Source of the DNA: Pseudoalteromonas rubra
GTDB taxonomy: Bacteria > Pseudomonadota > Gammaproteobacteria > Enterobacterales > Alteromonadaceae
Assembly (NCBI RefSeq): GCF_000238295.3
Contig: NZ_AHCD03000036.1
Span: forward strand, 186,001 to 250,000
Direction: 5' to 3'
Length of the DNA: 64,000 nt
Position numbers and translations under genes: made by a program
Part shown: positions 16,601-25,950 of the stretch, one piece after another
Layout of the letters: every line of letters starts with the position of its first letter
How positions within the stretch are numbered: the first letter of the stretch is position 1
Notes under the pieces: generated by a model
Told to the model about the DNA's origin: nothing
The model's input: the letters and a program-made list of their open reading frames with translations, nothing else
Databases searched by the model: none

Positions 16601-19600
16601 ATGAGTGAACAACCAACACCAAAGCAAACGGGGCTGATAGCCTACTTTGCGCATAACCCGGTCGCTGCGAATCTGATGATGTTCTTTATCCTGATCATGG
16701 GGATCATCAGTTACTTTACGATCCAGCGTCAGATGTTTCCGAGTATTGAGCTTAATCTCATCTCGGTTAATGCGACCTATCCGGGTGCTTCGCCACAGGA
16801 AATTGAAGAAAGTATCCTGATAAAGGTGGAAGAAGCACTGAAGGATGTGACGGAAATAGACAAGGCGGTTTATCGTGCCTACCGTAACGGCGGTAGCGTG
16901 CAGTTGGAGATTGACACCAGCGCTGAGCTGGCCGATGTCGCCGATAAAGTACGCTCCCGGGTCGATGGTATCGCAACCTTCCCGGCCTCGATGGAACCGA
17001 TCCGTGTGCAACAAATAGAGTTTACTCAGGATGTTGTACAGATGGCCCTGGTGGCTGATCTGCCTCTGACACAACTGAAGCCGTTGGCGAAAGAAGTCGA
17101 AGATGAGCTGTTGCAGCTGTCTAATATTTCTTTGGTCGATCGCAATATGCCGGAATATGAAATTGCCATTGAAGTTGACCCGGATGCGCTGCGCCGTTAC
17201 AACATGTCGATGGAAGAAGTGGCCACGGCGATCAGTCGCTACTCAACCAATGTCTCAGCCGGTCAGATCCGGACCAATTCGGGCCTGATCTCCGTACGGG
17301 TCGAAAATCAGAAATACCGTGGTAACGAATTCCGCCGTATCCCGGTTAAAGTGGGCGAAAACGGCGCTAAAGTGCTGTTGCAGGATGTTGCAGAAATCAA
17401 AGACGCCTTCATTGAAGGTGAATTCTACTTTCAACTCAATGGTGTGAACGCCGCTTATCTGTCGGTGAAAGCGACCAACGATCAAAACATGGTGCCAATC
17501 GCCAATACGATCCACTCTTACATTGAAGCGAAGAATAAAACGCTACCAGAAGGGGTTGAGTTAACGGCCTTTGTGGACATGACTTATTACCTTGAAGCGC
17601 GTCTGGCCATGATGAAAAAGAACATGTTCCAGGGGGCGATTCTGGTCGCCATTATGCTGAGCATTTTCTTACGCTTTAAGCTCGCGTTCTGGGTTATGGT
17701 GGGTCTGCCTGTGTGTTTCCTGGGCGCCATTATGATGATGCCGGTATTTGGCATCAGTATGAACATTGTGTCTCTGTTTGCCTTTATCATGGTGCTGGGG
17801 ATCGTGGTGGATGACGCCATTGTCATAGGCGAAGCCGCCTATACCGAAATTGAGCGTAAAGGACCTGGCGTGAATAACGTGGTGGTTGGCGCGAAACGGG
17901 TCGCCACACCGGCCACATTCGGGGTATTGACGACCATGGCGGTGTTTGCCCCTATGGTGTTGTCGAGTGGCCCGGAAGCGGCGTTCTTCAAATCGATAGC
18001 GGTTGTGGTGATGCTGTGTCTGGCCTTCAGTTTGATTGAATCTAAGTGGATCCTGCCAGCACACATTGGCCATACCAAGTTTTCACCGATGCGTGAGGGC
18101 AGCTGGCGTGCGAAGTTCAACACGCGTTTCTTCGCCTTTGTGAATGGGCCTTACCGCAACCTCATTGAAACCTGTGTACAGTGGCGCTGGACGGTGCTGT
18201 GTGGCTTTGTTGGTATGCTCATACTGAGCGTGTCACTGATCACCTCGAATCAGGTCAGGTTTGTGGCGATGCCCAAAGTACCACACGATTACCCTATGGT
18301 GAAACTGACCCTGAACGACAATGCCTCGGACTCGCAAACGTTGGAAGCGCTGACCATCATCGAAAACATGATGTTGAAAGTGGAAGACGAGATCGAGCAG
18401 GAATATGGACAGCGCATGATCAAAGACATCATGGTCTGGAATGAGGGTCGTACAGAAGGCAACGTGCTGGCGGTATTGGTAGAAGAAGACGACCGCCCGT
18501 TTGATGCCTTTGAGCTGTCGCGTCGCTGGCGTGAAAACATGCCGGACATTGCTGGTGTGAAGTCTTTGCTGGTAATTGATGACGTTAACGATGAAGGTCA
18601 GGGGCAGGGCGAGTTTGGCTATCTGCTGTATGGTCCGGACATCGATATGCTCAATGCTGCGGGTCGCCAGTTTATTTCTATGCTGCAACAAGAAAAGGGT
18701 CTGTTTGATGTGAGTTCAAGTATCGACCCGGAAAGCAAAGAAGTGCAGCTGGTGCTCAAGCAGGTGGCGTACGATTTGAACCTGAGCCTGTCAGACATTG
18801 CTAACCAGGTAGGCATGAGTTTCTATGGTGGGGAAGCGCAGCGCGTGATCCGCGATGGTGAAGAAATCAAAGTGATGGTGCGTTACCCGCGCCTGGACAG
18901 GGAAGCCTTCTCATCACTGAAGCATACGGTCATCACAACGCCTGAGGGCAAAGACGTGATGCTGGGCGATGTGGTTGAGTTCGTGGAGCGCCCGGGTGTG
19001 AGCTATATTCGTCGTGAAAATGGCTACCGCACTGTGTATATCTACGGCAACATTGATGAGCAGGTGATTGAACCTAATCAGGTGGTTGAGAATATCAAAA
19101 ATAACCTGTTGCCTAAGCTGTTTGAACAGTTCCCTGAAGTGAAGACCGAACTGGGCGGTGATATCGAAGAAGATCAGGCGCAGGCCAACGAGCAAATGAT
19201 GTTCTTCATTGCCGGTATGTTTATTGTTTATATCTTACTGGCGGTGCCGCTGAAGAGTTATGGTCAGCCGTTAATCATTATGTCGGTGATCCCGTTCAGC
19301 CTGGTCGGTGCCATCTGGGGCCATTGGTTCTTTGGTCTGGATATGAGCATGATGTCGACTTATGGTCTGATTGCGGCGGCGGGGGTTGTGATCAATGACT
19401 CGCTGGTCATGACCGATTATGTGAACCAGGTGAGAAAAGAAGGCGTGAAGCTGAAAGATGCCGTGGTTGAAGCCGGGTGTGCGCGTTTCAGGGCAATTAC
19501 CCTGACGTCTATCACCACCTTTGCCGGTGTTATGCCCATCATCTTTGAGACCAGCTTACAGGCTAAGTTTGTGATCCCCATGGCGGTATCACTGGGCTTT

Positions 19601-19756
19601 GCGGTGCTGTTCGCGACCTTGATCACCCTGGTGCTGGTACCGTGCCTGTATATCATTCTAATTGATATCAGCAAGGTATTTGGCGGGTTCTTCGGTGTGT
19701 TTGGTAAAGCCGCACGTCATGTTATGAATCGCGGGGCAAGTCAGCCGCAAGGCTAA
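16601..19756 (+). CDS. RND-family efflux transporter permease
   Basis: A 1051-residue inner-membrane pump of the AcrB/MexB superfamily (usual length ~1030-1050). It has twelve predicted helices, with TM1 at ~25-45, and two large periplasmic loops. The helix-4 proton-relay pair is visible as Asp404-Asp405 in GIVVDDAIVIGEA; helix 10 contains VVINDSLVMTDYVNQ. Sequence details (short loops, QRQMFPSIELNLI) place it in the group of uncharacterised marine RND pumps rather than AcrB proper. It is transcribed with the adaptor upstream and ends at a strong terminator. Confidence 0.92.
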   Translation: MSEQPTPKQTGLIAYFAHNPVAANLMMFFILIMGIISYFTIQRQMFPSIELNLISVNATYPGASPQEIEESILIKVEEALKDVTEIDKAVYRAYRNGGSVQLEIDTSAELADVADKVRSRVDGIATFPASMEPIRVQQIEFTQDVVQMALVADLPLTQLKPLAKEVEDELLQLSNISLVDRNMPEYEIAIEVDPDALRRYNMSMEEVATAISRYSTNVSAGQIRTNSGLISVRVENQKYRGNEFRRIPVKVGENGAKVLLQDVAEIKDAFIEGEFYFQLNGVNAAYLSVKATNDQNMVPIANTIHSYIEAKNKTLPEGVELTAFVDMTYYLEARLAMMKKNMFQGAILVAIMLSIFLRFKLAFWVMVGLPVCFLGAIMMMPVFGISMNIVSLFAFIMVLGIVVDDAIVIGEAAYTEIERKGPGVNNVVVGAKRVATPATFGVLTTMAVFAPMVLSSGPEAAFFKSIAVVVMLCLAFSLIESKWILPAHIGHTKFSPMREGSWRAKFNTRFFAFVNGPYRNLIETCVQWRWTVLCGFVGMLILSVSLITSNQVRFVAMPKVPHDYPMVKLTLNDNASDSQTLEALTIIENMMLKVEDEIEQEYGQRMIKDIMVWNEGRTEGNVLAVLVEEDDRPFDAFELSRRWRENMPDIAGVKSLLVIDDVNDEGQGQGEFGYLLYGPDIDMLNAAGRQFISMLQQEKGLFDVSSSIDPESKEVQLVLKQVAYDLNLSLSDIANQVGMSFYGGEAQRVIRDGEEIKVMVRYPRLDREAFSSLKHTVITTPEGKDVMLGDVVEFVERPGVSYIRRENGYRTVYIYGNIDEQVIEPNQVVENIKNNLLPKLFEQFPEVKTELGGDIEEDQAQANEQMMFFIAGMFIVYILLAVPLKSYGQPLIIMSVIPFSLVGAIWGHWFFGLDMSMMSTYGLIAAAGVVINDSLVMTDYVNQVRKEGVKLKDAVVEAGCARFRAITLTSITTFAGVMPIIFETSLQAKFVIPMAVSLGFAVLFATLITLVLVPCLYIILIDISKVFGGFFGVFGKAARHVMNRGASQPQG

Positions 19757-19783
19757 CTATCTGCCAAAGTTACAACCTTTAGA

Positions 19784-19808
19784 GGCCAGCATTCGCTGGC
19801 CTTTTTTA
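19784..19808 (+). terminator. Rho-independent terminator (GGCCAGC type)
   Basis: Stem GGCCAGC / GCTGGCC, loop ATTC, then TTTTTT. The same 18-nt hairpin recurs at 20825 and 21871. Confidence 0.9.
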
Positions 19809-19968
19809 TTGGTTAATGAGGTAAATTTTTTGTGTATATTGTGGTTTTATTAAGTTGCAATAAAATGTACCTTTATTGTATATTAAATGTAGTATTTGAT
19901 GAGTGGTTTTATCGCTGCTCTTAGATACTTTGTGTTGACGAACTATGGAATTAATAAAAGGAAATTAA

Positions 19969-20784
19969 ATGAGTCGTTTTTATTTTGCTATTTATACAAT
20001 GCTAGTTTTCTCTTCTCTTCTTAATCAGGTGGAAGCGAAGGATGGTATTTTTTTCAAATCTCAGGGATATGAAATTGGGGTCGACCCCGAATTTGAGAAC
20101 CGTAGTGTATCTCGTTTGATGTTTAGAGTGGACTGTGGTTATTACGGTAACTGCCAGACCAATGAGTTTCAGACTAAGTTACTGGAAGATTTTGCTGCCG
20201 CTTTGAAATATCGTCGTTTTTACAAGTATGTAGAGCGTTGGTATGATCCTTGTTTCCAGGTACATGAAAATTGTATACCTCATGATGTCAATCCAGGTGT
20301 CAGCTCATCTGATAAACTGAATGAAGACTACGCTGATATTCAGTCAGGTAACCGCAGGCCACAGCCTGAGCCTACACACCCTGGCTTCTTTACCAAATTA
20401 TGGGACTCTGTAGCCACAGCAGTTGGTTCGACAGTGGTTGCAGAGGTCGCCGATTACTTTAAGAGCGAAAGCGTCAGAGACAAGAATGGCATGCCAATAT
20501 ATGTTGTAATTGGACCAACTACCAGCAATGGTCAAAGTAAACCAAGCTCCATGTGCAGAGTTACCGTTAACCTTTGTGAGCCTGTTGATGAAGTACAATT
20601 CGAACATTTGAATGGCGACACAATGCTGGTTACGTATCCGCATGGCAATGGCCATGGAGAATATCGAGAAAGAGAAAATCAGCTAGAGAAGCTGTTTGAA
20701 AGATTAGAATATCAATGCCATTTCGTGTACACCGGGGTGTTACCAAATCTGACCGCGCAGGTCACGTGTTATTATCGCCCGTAG
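19969..20784 (+). CDS. Secreted Cys-containing protein of unknown family, paralogue 1
   Basis: A 271-residue protein with a signal peptide (~1-23, ending VEA). It shares its layout with the next gene: GIFFKSQG at the mature N-terminus, DFAAALKYRRFYKYV, a CxPHDV segment, a variable middle (~115-200), and a very conserved end, VYTGVLPNLTAQVTCYYRP. Six or more Cys residues are in matching positions, so disulfides are likely in the periplasm or outside. AAAGGAAAT lies before the ATG. The coding sequence is more AT-rich than its neighbours. No family recognised, function unknown. Confidence 0.75.
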   Translation: MSRFYFAIYTMLVFSSLLNQVEAKDGIFFKSQGYEIGVDPEFENRSVSRLMFRVDCGYYGNCQTNEFQTKLLEDFAAALKYRRFYKYVERWYDPCFQVHENCIPHDVNPGVSSSDKLNEDYADIQSGNRRPQPEPTHPGFFTKLWDSVATAVGSTVVAEVADYFKSESVRDKNGMPIYVVIGPTTSNGQSKPSSMCRVTVNLCEPVDEVQFEHLNGDTMLVTYPHGNGHGEYRERENQLEKLFERLEYQCHFVYTGVLPNLTAQVTCYYRP

Positions 20785-20824
20785 TCATGGCGATATATGT
20801 TTCGACATAACTGCAATTCATCTG

Positions 20825-20848
20825 GGCCAGCATTCGCTGGCCTTTTTT
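20825..20848 (+). terminator. Rho-independent terminator (GGCCAGC type)
   Basis: Stem GGCCAGC / GCTGGCC, loop ATTC, T6 tail; identical in stem and loop to the hairpins at 19784 and 21871. Confidence 0.9.
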
Positions 20849-20955
20849 ATCGATCTCACAGCATTCATTGGATGTGTCATTTTTAGGTAAATTCAATTGC
20901 ACCCAATGTGACTTTATTGTATCTTTTGTGTGAACATTATTATAAGGAGAATGTG

Positions 20956-21813
20956 ATGTTTAATTTAAAGGTTTTATCAGGCAGTCTTTTGCTTGCCGCA
21001 GGCTTGTCTGCATCCTGTTTTGCGTCAGCAAATGAAAAACCAGGGATCTTTTTTAAGTCGCAAGGGCAAGAGGTTCGGGTAATATTTTCCGAGAGCTCGC
21101 GCACTGGTCAAATCAGCACAATTAAGTTTATATATGACTGTAATCGCAGTGACAATTGTATTACTAGTTCCTTTCACGATAGGTTGTATTATGATTTTGC
21201 CGCGGCGATGAAATATAAGCGGTTTTATAAATACGTTATGCTCGTCGTCGACCCCTGTTTTGATAATCCGAGCTGCATTCCTCATAAGGTTGATCCTATC
21301 ACTTTAGAAGAAGACAACAGTTTATACGAGAGTGCTGTGGATTTGTCGGATGGTGAAGATCAAATCCAAAGGGTTATCAGACGCCCTAATCGGCAGCCTG
21401 ACGATCCTGCGATTGCCAATAAGTTTTTGGAAGGATTGGCTGGAGCGATTGGCTCTGAGGGAGTAAAACAATTAGCGGACTTAATGAAGGACAAAAGCAA
21501 AAAGTCAACTAACCAGGGGGGGGTTCAATTTTATGGTATGAATCTTAAACGGGTAGGAAATCAAAATGTGCCTCAGAGTTTATGTCGCCTTGAAGGGAGC
21601 TACTGCACAGATATAGATGCCGTGCGGTTCGATCACTTACCCGGCGGTAGGGTTTTGGTTGAATACGACCATGGTGATGGTCGGGGTGAATATCGTGAGC
21701 GTGAGGATGCAATGCAAGACATGTTTGATGAACTGGATTATCAATGCCGATTTACGTATACCGGGGTATTGCCCAACCTGACCGCTCAGGTCACTTGCTA
21801 TTTTCGCCCCTAG
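20956..21813 (+). CDS. Secreted Cys-containing protein of unknown family, paralogue 2
   Basis: A 285-residue paralogue of the preceding gene. ATG 20956 is preferred because AAGGAGA lies 7 nt upstream. The signal peptide covers ~1-25 (ASCFASA). Shared blocks are GIFFKSQGQEVRV, DFAAAMKYKRFYKYV, CIPHKVDP, GRGEYRERED and TYTGVLPNLTAQVTCYFRP; the middle differs. The best-conserved part is the C-terminal ~60 residues, which suggests that this is the functional or recognition end. The two genes plus terminators look like a tandem duplication. No family recognised. Confidence 0.75.
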   Translation: MFNLKVLSGSLLLAAGLSASCFASANEKPGIFFKSQGQEVRVIFSESSRTGQISTIKFIYDCNRSDNCITSSFHDRLYYDFAAAMKYKRFYKYVMLVVDPCFDNPSCIPHKVDPITLEEDNSLYESAVDLSDGEDQIQRVIRRPNRQPDDPAIANKFLEGLAGAIGSEGVKQLADLMKDKSKKSTNQGGVQFYGMNLKRVGNQNVPQSLCRLEGSYCTDIDAVRFDHLPGGRVLVEYDHGDGRGEYREREDAMQDMFDELDYQCRFTYTGVLPNLTAQVTCYFRP

Positions 21814-21870
21814 TCAGAATCGTGGACGGTGTGACACTAAGCGTGTGACGCAAGAGTGAAATATCATCTG

Positions 21871-21893
21871 GGCCAGCATTCGCTGGCCTTTTT
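21871..21893 (+). terminator. Rho-independent terminator (GGCCAGC type)
   Basis: Stem GGCCAGC / GCTGGCC, loop ATTC, T5 tail; third copy of the same hairpin. Confidence 0.9.
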
Positions 21894-22000
21894 CTTTTGC
21901 AGATAGAATCCCTGCGGCTCACAGTGAATTAAATGACATCTCAGGCGTTTATTTGCTATGTTAGGATCACAATGATTTTTAACAAATTAGGAACAAGTGA

Positions 22001-24058
22001 GTGACCAAAACCCTGACCCCGCCAGTGGCTAAAAAAGTGCCACACACCATGACACATCACCAACACCAAAGGACAGACAACTACTACTGGATGCGTGACG
22101 ATAAACGTCAGGACGCTGAGATACTAGACCATTTGCGTGCTGAGAACGCCTATTGTGAGGCGAAGATGGCAGCGCATAAAGGGCTACAGGACCAGTTATT
22201 TGAAGAAATGAAAGGTCGCATTGTCAAAGATGACAGCACGGTGCCGGTTAAGGACGGGCGTTTTTGGTATATGAGCGAAGTCAGCGGCGACGATGAATAT
22301 TCTCGTCACTACCGTGGCGGCGACGAAGCCATGACGGACAAGCAATTACTGCTGGATGTCAATCAGCTGGCGAAGGCTTACGAGTTTTTTGAACTGGGTG
22401 ACATTGCCGTCAGCCCCAATGACAATTTGCTGGCCTACAGTGAAGATACGGACGGTCGGCGTATTTATACGGTGCGCTTTAAAGACTTACAAAGCGGCGA
22501 AATGCTAAGTGACGTACTGACTGAAACCGAAGGGGAAGTGGTCTGGGCCAACGACAGCAAAACCGTGTTTTACGTCCGTAAAGACTTGCAAACCCTGCTG
22601 GGTTATCAGGTTTACCGCCATGTTTTGGGGACGCCGCAAAGTGACGACCAGCTGGTGTATGAAGAGCAGGATCGTCAGTTCTATATGGGCCTGGGCAAGA
22701 GTCGCGATGAAAGCGAAATCTACATTCATCTGGCGGCGACGGAAACCACAGACATTCTGGCGCTGTCGGCTGATGAGCCGCTGGGTAAGTTTGAACCTTT
22801 GCTGGCCCGTACGCCGGGTCATGAATATGGGCTGGATAAGCTGGGCGAGTATTACTACCTGGTGTCGAACCGGGCAGCGAAAAACTTCCGCCTGTTGCGT
22901 GCCACTAAAGATACGCTGGCAGAGCCAGAACAGTGGGAAGAGCTCATTGCACATCGTGAACATGTGCTGCTTGAAGGCATGGAATTGTTCAACAGCCACT
23001 ATGTTGTGACGGAGCGTGAGCGCGGTCAGATCCGCTTTGTGGTGCACGACTATGCCGGGCACAGTTATCAGCTGAAATTTGATGATGCCTGCTTCTACGC
23101 AGGCCTGGGCTATAACCCTGAGCCCGATGCTCAGGTGGTTCGGATCTATTATTCAAGCCTGACTACGCCAAGCAGTATTTATGATTTTGCACTGGATGGG
23201 GGCAAAAAGACCCTGAAGAAGCAACAGAAAGTCCTGGGTGAATTTAATCCGGAGCACTATGCGTCTGAGCGATTACATATCCCTGTACGTGACGGTGTCG
23301 AAGTGCCGGTGTCACTGGTTTATCGTAAAGATAAGTTCAATAAAGATGGCACCAACCCCTTGCTGCAATATGGCTATGGTGCCTACGGGATCACCATAGA
23401 TCCGAACTTCTCCAGTAACACGCTGAGCCTGCTGGACCGTGGCTTTGTGTATGCCATTGCGCATATTCGTGGTTCAGAAATGCTGGGTCGTCACTGGTAT
23501 GAACAAGGTAAAAAAGCGCATAAGCAAAATAGCTTTAACGATTTTGAAGATGTAACCCGGGCTTTGGTCGAACAAGGGTACGGCGCTGCGGACAAAGTAT
23601 TTGCTTCTGGCGGCAGTGCCGGTGGTCTGCTGATGGGGGCCGTGGTGAATCAGGCGCCTGCGCTATATCGTGGTATCGGTTGTCATGTGCCGTTTTTAGA
23701 TGTGCTCACAACCATGCTGGACGAAAGCATTCCGCTGACCACCAATGAATATGACGAGTGGGGGAACCCCAATGATGAGGCGGATTACCGTACTATTTTG
23801 GCCTACTCACCCTATGACAACCTGCGTGCAGGGGACTATCCTAATATTCTGGTAACAACTGGCCTGCATGATTCTCAGGTGCAGTATTGGGAGCCGATGA
23901 AGTGGGTGGCGAAGCTGCGAGAGTTAAAAACCGATAACAATCAACTGTTGTTTAAAACCGATATGGATGCCGGACACGGAGGCGCTTCAGGTCGCTTTAA
24001 GAGCCTGCATGAAAAAGCCCTGGAAATGGCCTTCTTTATTGGTTTGTTAGAGCACTAA
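22001..24058 (+). CDS. ptrB: Oligopeptidase B-type serine peptidase (S9 family)
   Basis: A 685-residue cytosolic peptidase, the usual length for protease II. It starts at GTG 22001 with TTAGGAA about 9 nt upstream. An N-terminal beta-propeller (~70-400) precedes the alpha/beta-hydrolase domain. The catalytic triad is Ser539 in GGSAGG, Asp624 in GLHDSQV and His659 in DAGHGG. The N-terminus (DNYYWMRDD) is typical of PtrB. The family cuts short peptides after Arg/Lys. No signal peptide. It is monocistronic with its own promoter after the upstream terminator. Confidence 0.92.
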   Translation: MTKTLTPPVAKKVPHTMTHHQHQRTDNYYWMRDDKRQDAEILDHLRAENAYCEAKMAAHKGLQDQLFEEMKGRIVKDDSTVPVKDGRFWYMSEVSGDDEYSRHYRGGDEAMTDKQLLLDVNQLAKAYEFFELGDIAVSPNDNLLAYSEDTDGRRIYTVRFKDLQSGEMLSDVLTETEGEVVWANDSKTVFYVRKDLQTLLGYQVYRHVLGTPQSDDQLVYEEQDRQFYMGLGKSRDESEIYIHLAATETTDILALSADEPLGKFEPLLARTPGHEYGLDKLGEYYYLVSNRAAKNFRLLRATKDTLAEPEQWEELIAHREHVLLEGMELFNSHYVVTERERGQIRFVVHDYAGHSYQLKFDDACFYAGLGYNPEPDAQVVRIYYSSLTTPSSIYDFALDGGKKTLKKQQKVLGEFNPEHYASERLHIPVRDGVEVPVSLVYRKDKFNKDGTNPLLQYGYGAYGITIDPNFSSNTLSLLDRGFVYAIAHIRGSEMLGRHWYEQGKKAHKQNSFNDFEDVTRALVEQGYGAADKVFASGGSAGGLLMGAVVNQAPALYRGIGCHVPFLDVLTTMLDESIPLTTNEYDEWGNPNDEADYRTILAYSPYDNLRAGDYPNILVTTGLHDSQVQYWEPMKWVAKLRELKTDNNQLLFKTDMDAGHGGASGRFKSLHEKALEMAFFIGLLEH

Positions 24059-24141
24059 CTGGGGCAACCGCCGGTTGGCATCTGTCAGCCGGTTTGCCAG
24101 AAAACGTGACACAGGTGATACAAACGTTTGGAGAACAAGGT

Positions 24142-24543
24142 ATGTTTGCAGCACATGGAAAATGGCAAATCGACATTGTGCCGCCAGTGATATTTGTGGA
24201 TCTGGTTGGCGCATTTAATCGTGAAGGCGTGCGAGCGTTTGAGCAGCAGGCTCTGGCTGAGATTGCGCCTTATACCGATGGTGAGCTTCAGCGGGTGGTG
24301 ATAAACCTGACCCAATGTGAACTGGCAACCGCAGACAGTCTGGCTGCATTGCAGGTGTATTTTGCAGATGTGGCCCAGCGTGGTTATCAGGAAATTGATT
24401 TTATTGGAGTGAACGCGTTGTCGCGCCAGTTACTGACACAACTGTGGCAGGCACACCCGGTGAAAGTGTTATTTTACCTGGATGCGGACGCTTACCTGGT
24501 CCAGCACCCGCATTATCGTGATGCGACGTCCTGGCTGAGTTGA
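24142..24543 (+). CDS. Small uncharacterised protein, possibly STAS-like
   Basis: A 133-residue protein starting at ATG 24142 (GGAG about 10 nt upstream; an ATG at 24094 without a ribosome site is possible). The pattern of alternating strands and helices (QIDIVPPVIFVDLVGAFN, ELQRVVINLTQCELATADSL, EIDFIGVNALSR) resembles STAS/anti-sigma antagonist folds such as SpoIIAA, with no clear phosphorylatable Ser. The neighbours give no clue. Confidence 0.55.
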   Translation: MFAAHGKWQIDIVPPVIFVDLVGAFNREGVRAFEQQALAEIAPYTDGELQRVVINLTQCELATADSLAALQVYFADVAQRGYQEIDFIGVNALSRQLLTQLWQAHPVKVLFYLDADAYLVQHPHYRDATSWLS

Positions 24544-24558
24544 GTCGCCTTGTTTGAG

Positions 24559-24578
24559 GTGGAGGGCGTGCCCTCCAC
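24559..24578. terminator. Hairpin between convergent genes
   Basis: A perfect 9-bp stem, GTGGAGGGC / GCCCTCCAC, with a 2-nt spacer lies between the stops of convergent genes. It has no T run, so it may be a transcript-end stabiliser rather than an intrinsic terminator. Confidence 0.4.
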
Positions 24579-24591
24579 TTATCATTGAGTG

Positions 24592-25059
24592 TTATGCAAG
24601 ATACGCTTTAAGCATCCACACCAGTTTTTCCTGCTCTTTGATGTAATCACTCATCATTGCTGCGGTGCCTTCATCGCTGGCATCACCCGCCTGCTCCAGA
24701 ATATCGCGCTGCATTTTAATCAAGGTGGTAAAGCCATCCAGTAAGCGTTTTACTGCTTCCTGGCCATCACTGATCCCTTTCGCTTCACTGATTTGACTGT
24801 GCTCCAGGTAATCGCTGAAGGCGTGCAAAGGAGTGCCTTCAATGGTCAGGATACGTTCTGCGATTTCATCGACCTGAAGCAGCAACTGGTTATAAATTTC
24901 TTCAAACTTAACGTGTAACTCGAAGAAGTTACGGCCTTTGATGTTCCAGTGAACACTGCGGGCATTCATATACTGGATCTGGTAACTACTTAACAGGGTA
25001 TTGAGGCTGCCTACCAGTGCCTGACTTTTCTGACTGTCTAATCCAATACTGTTGCTCAT
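24592..25059 (-). CDS. dps: Dps-family ferritin-like DNA-protection protein
   Basis: A 155-residue four-helix protein of normal Dps length. The ferroxidase ligands are visible: His37 (SVHWNIKG), His49 and Glu53/54 in FELHVKFEEIY. The family forms 12-subunit shells that oxidise and store iron using H2O2 and protect DNA. The Lys-rich N-terminal tail of E. coli Dps is absent, so direct DNA binding is doubtful. It lies 4.6 kb from the Fur-type sRNA array. Monocistronic. Confidence 0.9.
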   Translation of the reverse strand: MSNSIGLDSQKSQALVGSLNTLLSSYQIQYMNARSVHWNIKGRNFFELHVKFEEIYNQLLLQVDEIAERILTIEGTPLHAFSDYLEHSQISEAKGISDGQEAVKRLLDGFTTLIKMQRDILEQAGDASDEGTAAMMSDYIKEQEKLVWMLKAYLA

Positions 25060-25528
25060 TGTTTACTCCTGTACTGTGGTTAAAAAAGAGGACGCGACAT
25101 GGTGCGTCTGATTGATGCTTAGTGTGACTAAAAAGGCGGCAGATGCCAAATGGGAAAAGTCGATTGCAGGTATCGAGATTATTGAAGACAGTGCCGCCAT
25201 GCAAGCGTCTCATGGTTGGAAAAAATAAGATATAGCAGCAGCTTAGCGCGGGTGTTAAGGATGCTTAAAGTTTGCCAGTTTGCGACGCCGTGCCCCAACA
25301 ACGACTGCTAAGTTGATCTATCTCAAACGTAAAATGGGTTGTCTTTTCGCCACAGCAGCGCTTTGATTTAGGTCAAAATTTCCACGATCCAGAGGCGCAT
25401 AATGAACTTAACAGGCACAGAGCGTGAACTTTTTCAGGGTAGTGTAAGTGCGTATCTGAGCCATCCCGTTAGGTTGTTATTTCGGTGTGCCAGAGCACAA
25501 ATACTGTGCAGCACCCAAGGAGCGTATC
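25060..25528. other. Intergenic region between dps and small membrane protein gene
   Basis: About 470 bp between divergent genes. It must contain the dps promoter (minus) and that of the small membrane protein (plus). No terminator or recognisable operator. A 37-codon open frame at 25115-25228 is listed under rejected items. Confidence 0.4.
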
Positions 25529-25738
25529 ATGCAAGGTAAAACCCCTTCTCAACATAAATCCGAAATCGCTGTCGTAGTGATAGCACTGTTGACCTTTGTC
25601 GTGGGCCTGGTTGGCCACCTGGCAGGTGCCAGCTATGCAAATTCAGATGCGTTCGGTTATATCGCAGCGCCCATTCCACTGATTGTGGGGATCATCGCAT
25701 TGGTGGCATACAAAATTGCAGCCAACGGCGATCATTGA
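25529..25738 (+). CDS. Small two-helix membrane protein
   Basis: A 69-residue protein; ATG 25529 has AAGGAG 8 nt upstream (an upstream ATG at 25487 has none). Two hydrophobic helices, ~11-33 (AVVVIALLTFVVGLVGHLAG) and ~43-62 (IAAPIPLIVGIIALVAYKI). Unknown function. The MITE starts 2 bp after its stop codon. Confidence 0.65.
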   Translation: MQGKTPSQHKSEIAVVVIALLTFVVGLVGHLAGASYANSDAFGYIAAPIPLIVGIIALVAYKIAANGDH

Positions 25739-25740
25739 TT

Positions 25741-25950
25741 ATACCAATTTGCTTAATTAAGTGGTCTATTTTGAGGCGAGAAAATAGGGTCGATAACACC
25801 GCTCCCGCGTCCTGCTATCGCTGAGGCACCTACATCCCTATAGGCGAGGCAAAAATTTTGCTATTTAGTTGTTCTAAATAAGAAATTTTTAACGCCGTTA
25901 GCGTCCTATTTGCTCCTTCAAATAGACCAGGTATTAAGTGAAATTGGTAT
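25741..25950. mobile_element. MITE-like element, ~210 bp
   Basis: Inverted ends: ATACCAATTT at 25741 against AAATTGGTAT ending at 25950, with a second pair nearby (CTTAAT / ATTAAG; GGTCTATTT / AAATAGACC). The interior has no coding frame and contains further self-complementary stretches. Size and ends fit a non-autonomous transposon-like repeat. From general knowledge, elements with these ends are frequent in Pseudoalteromonas. Its right end supplies the last codons and stop of the minus-strand hydrolase. Confidence 0.7.

Noticed and set aside
25115..25228. 37-codon plus-strand frame containing KWEKSIAGIEIIEDSAAM
   Set aside because: Looks like coding sequence but is very short, lacks a ribosome site, and I cannot place it; perhaps a remnant.
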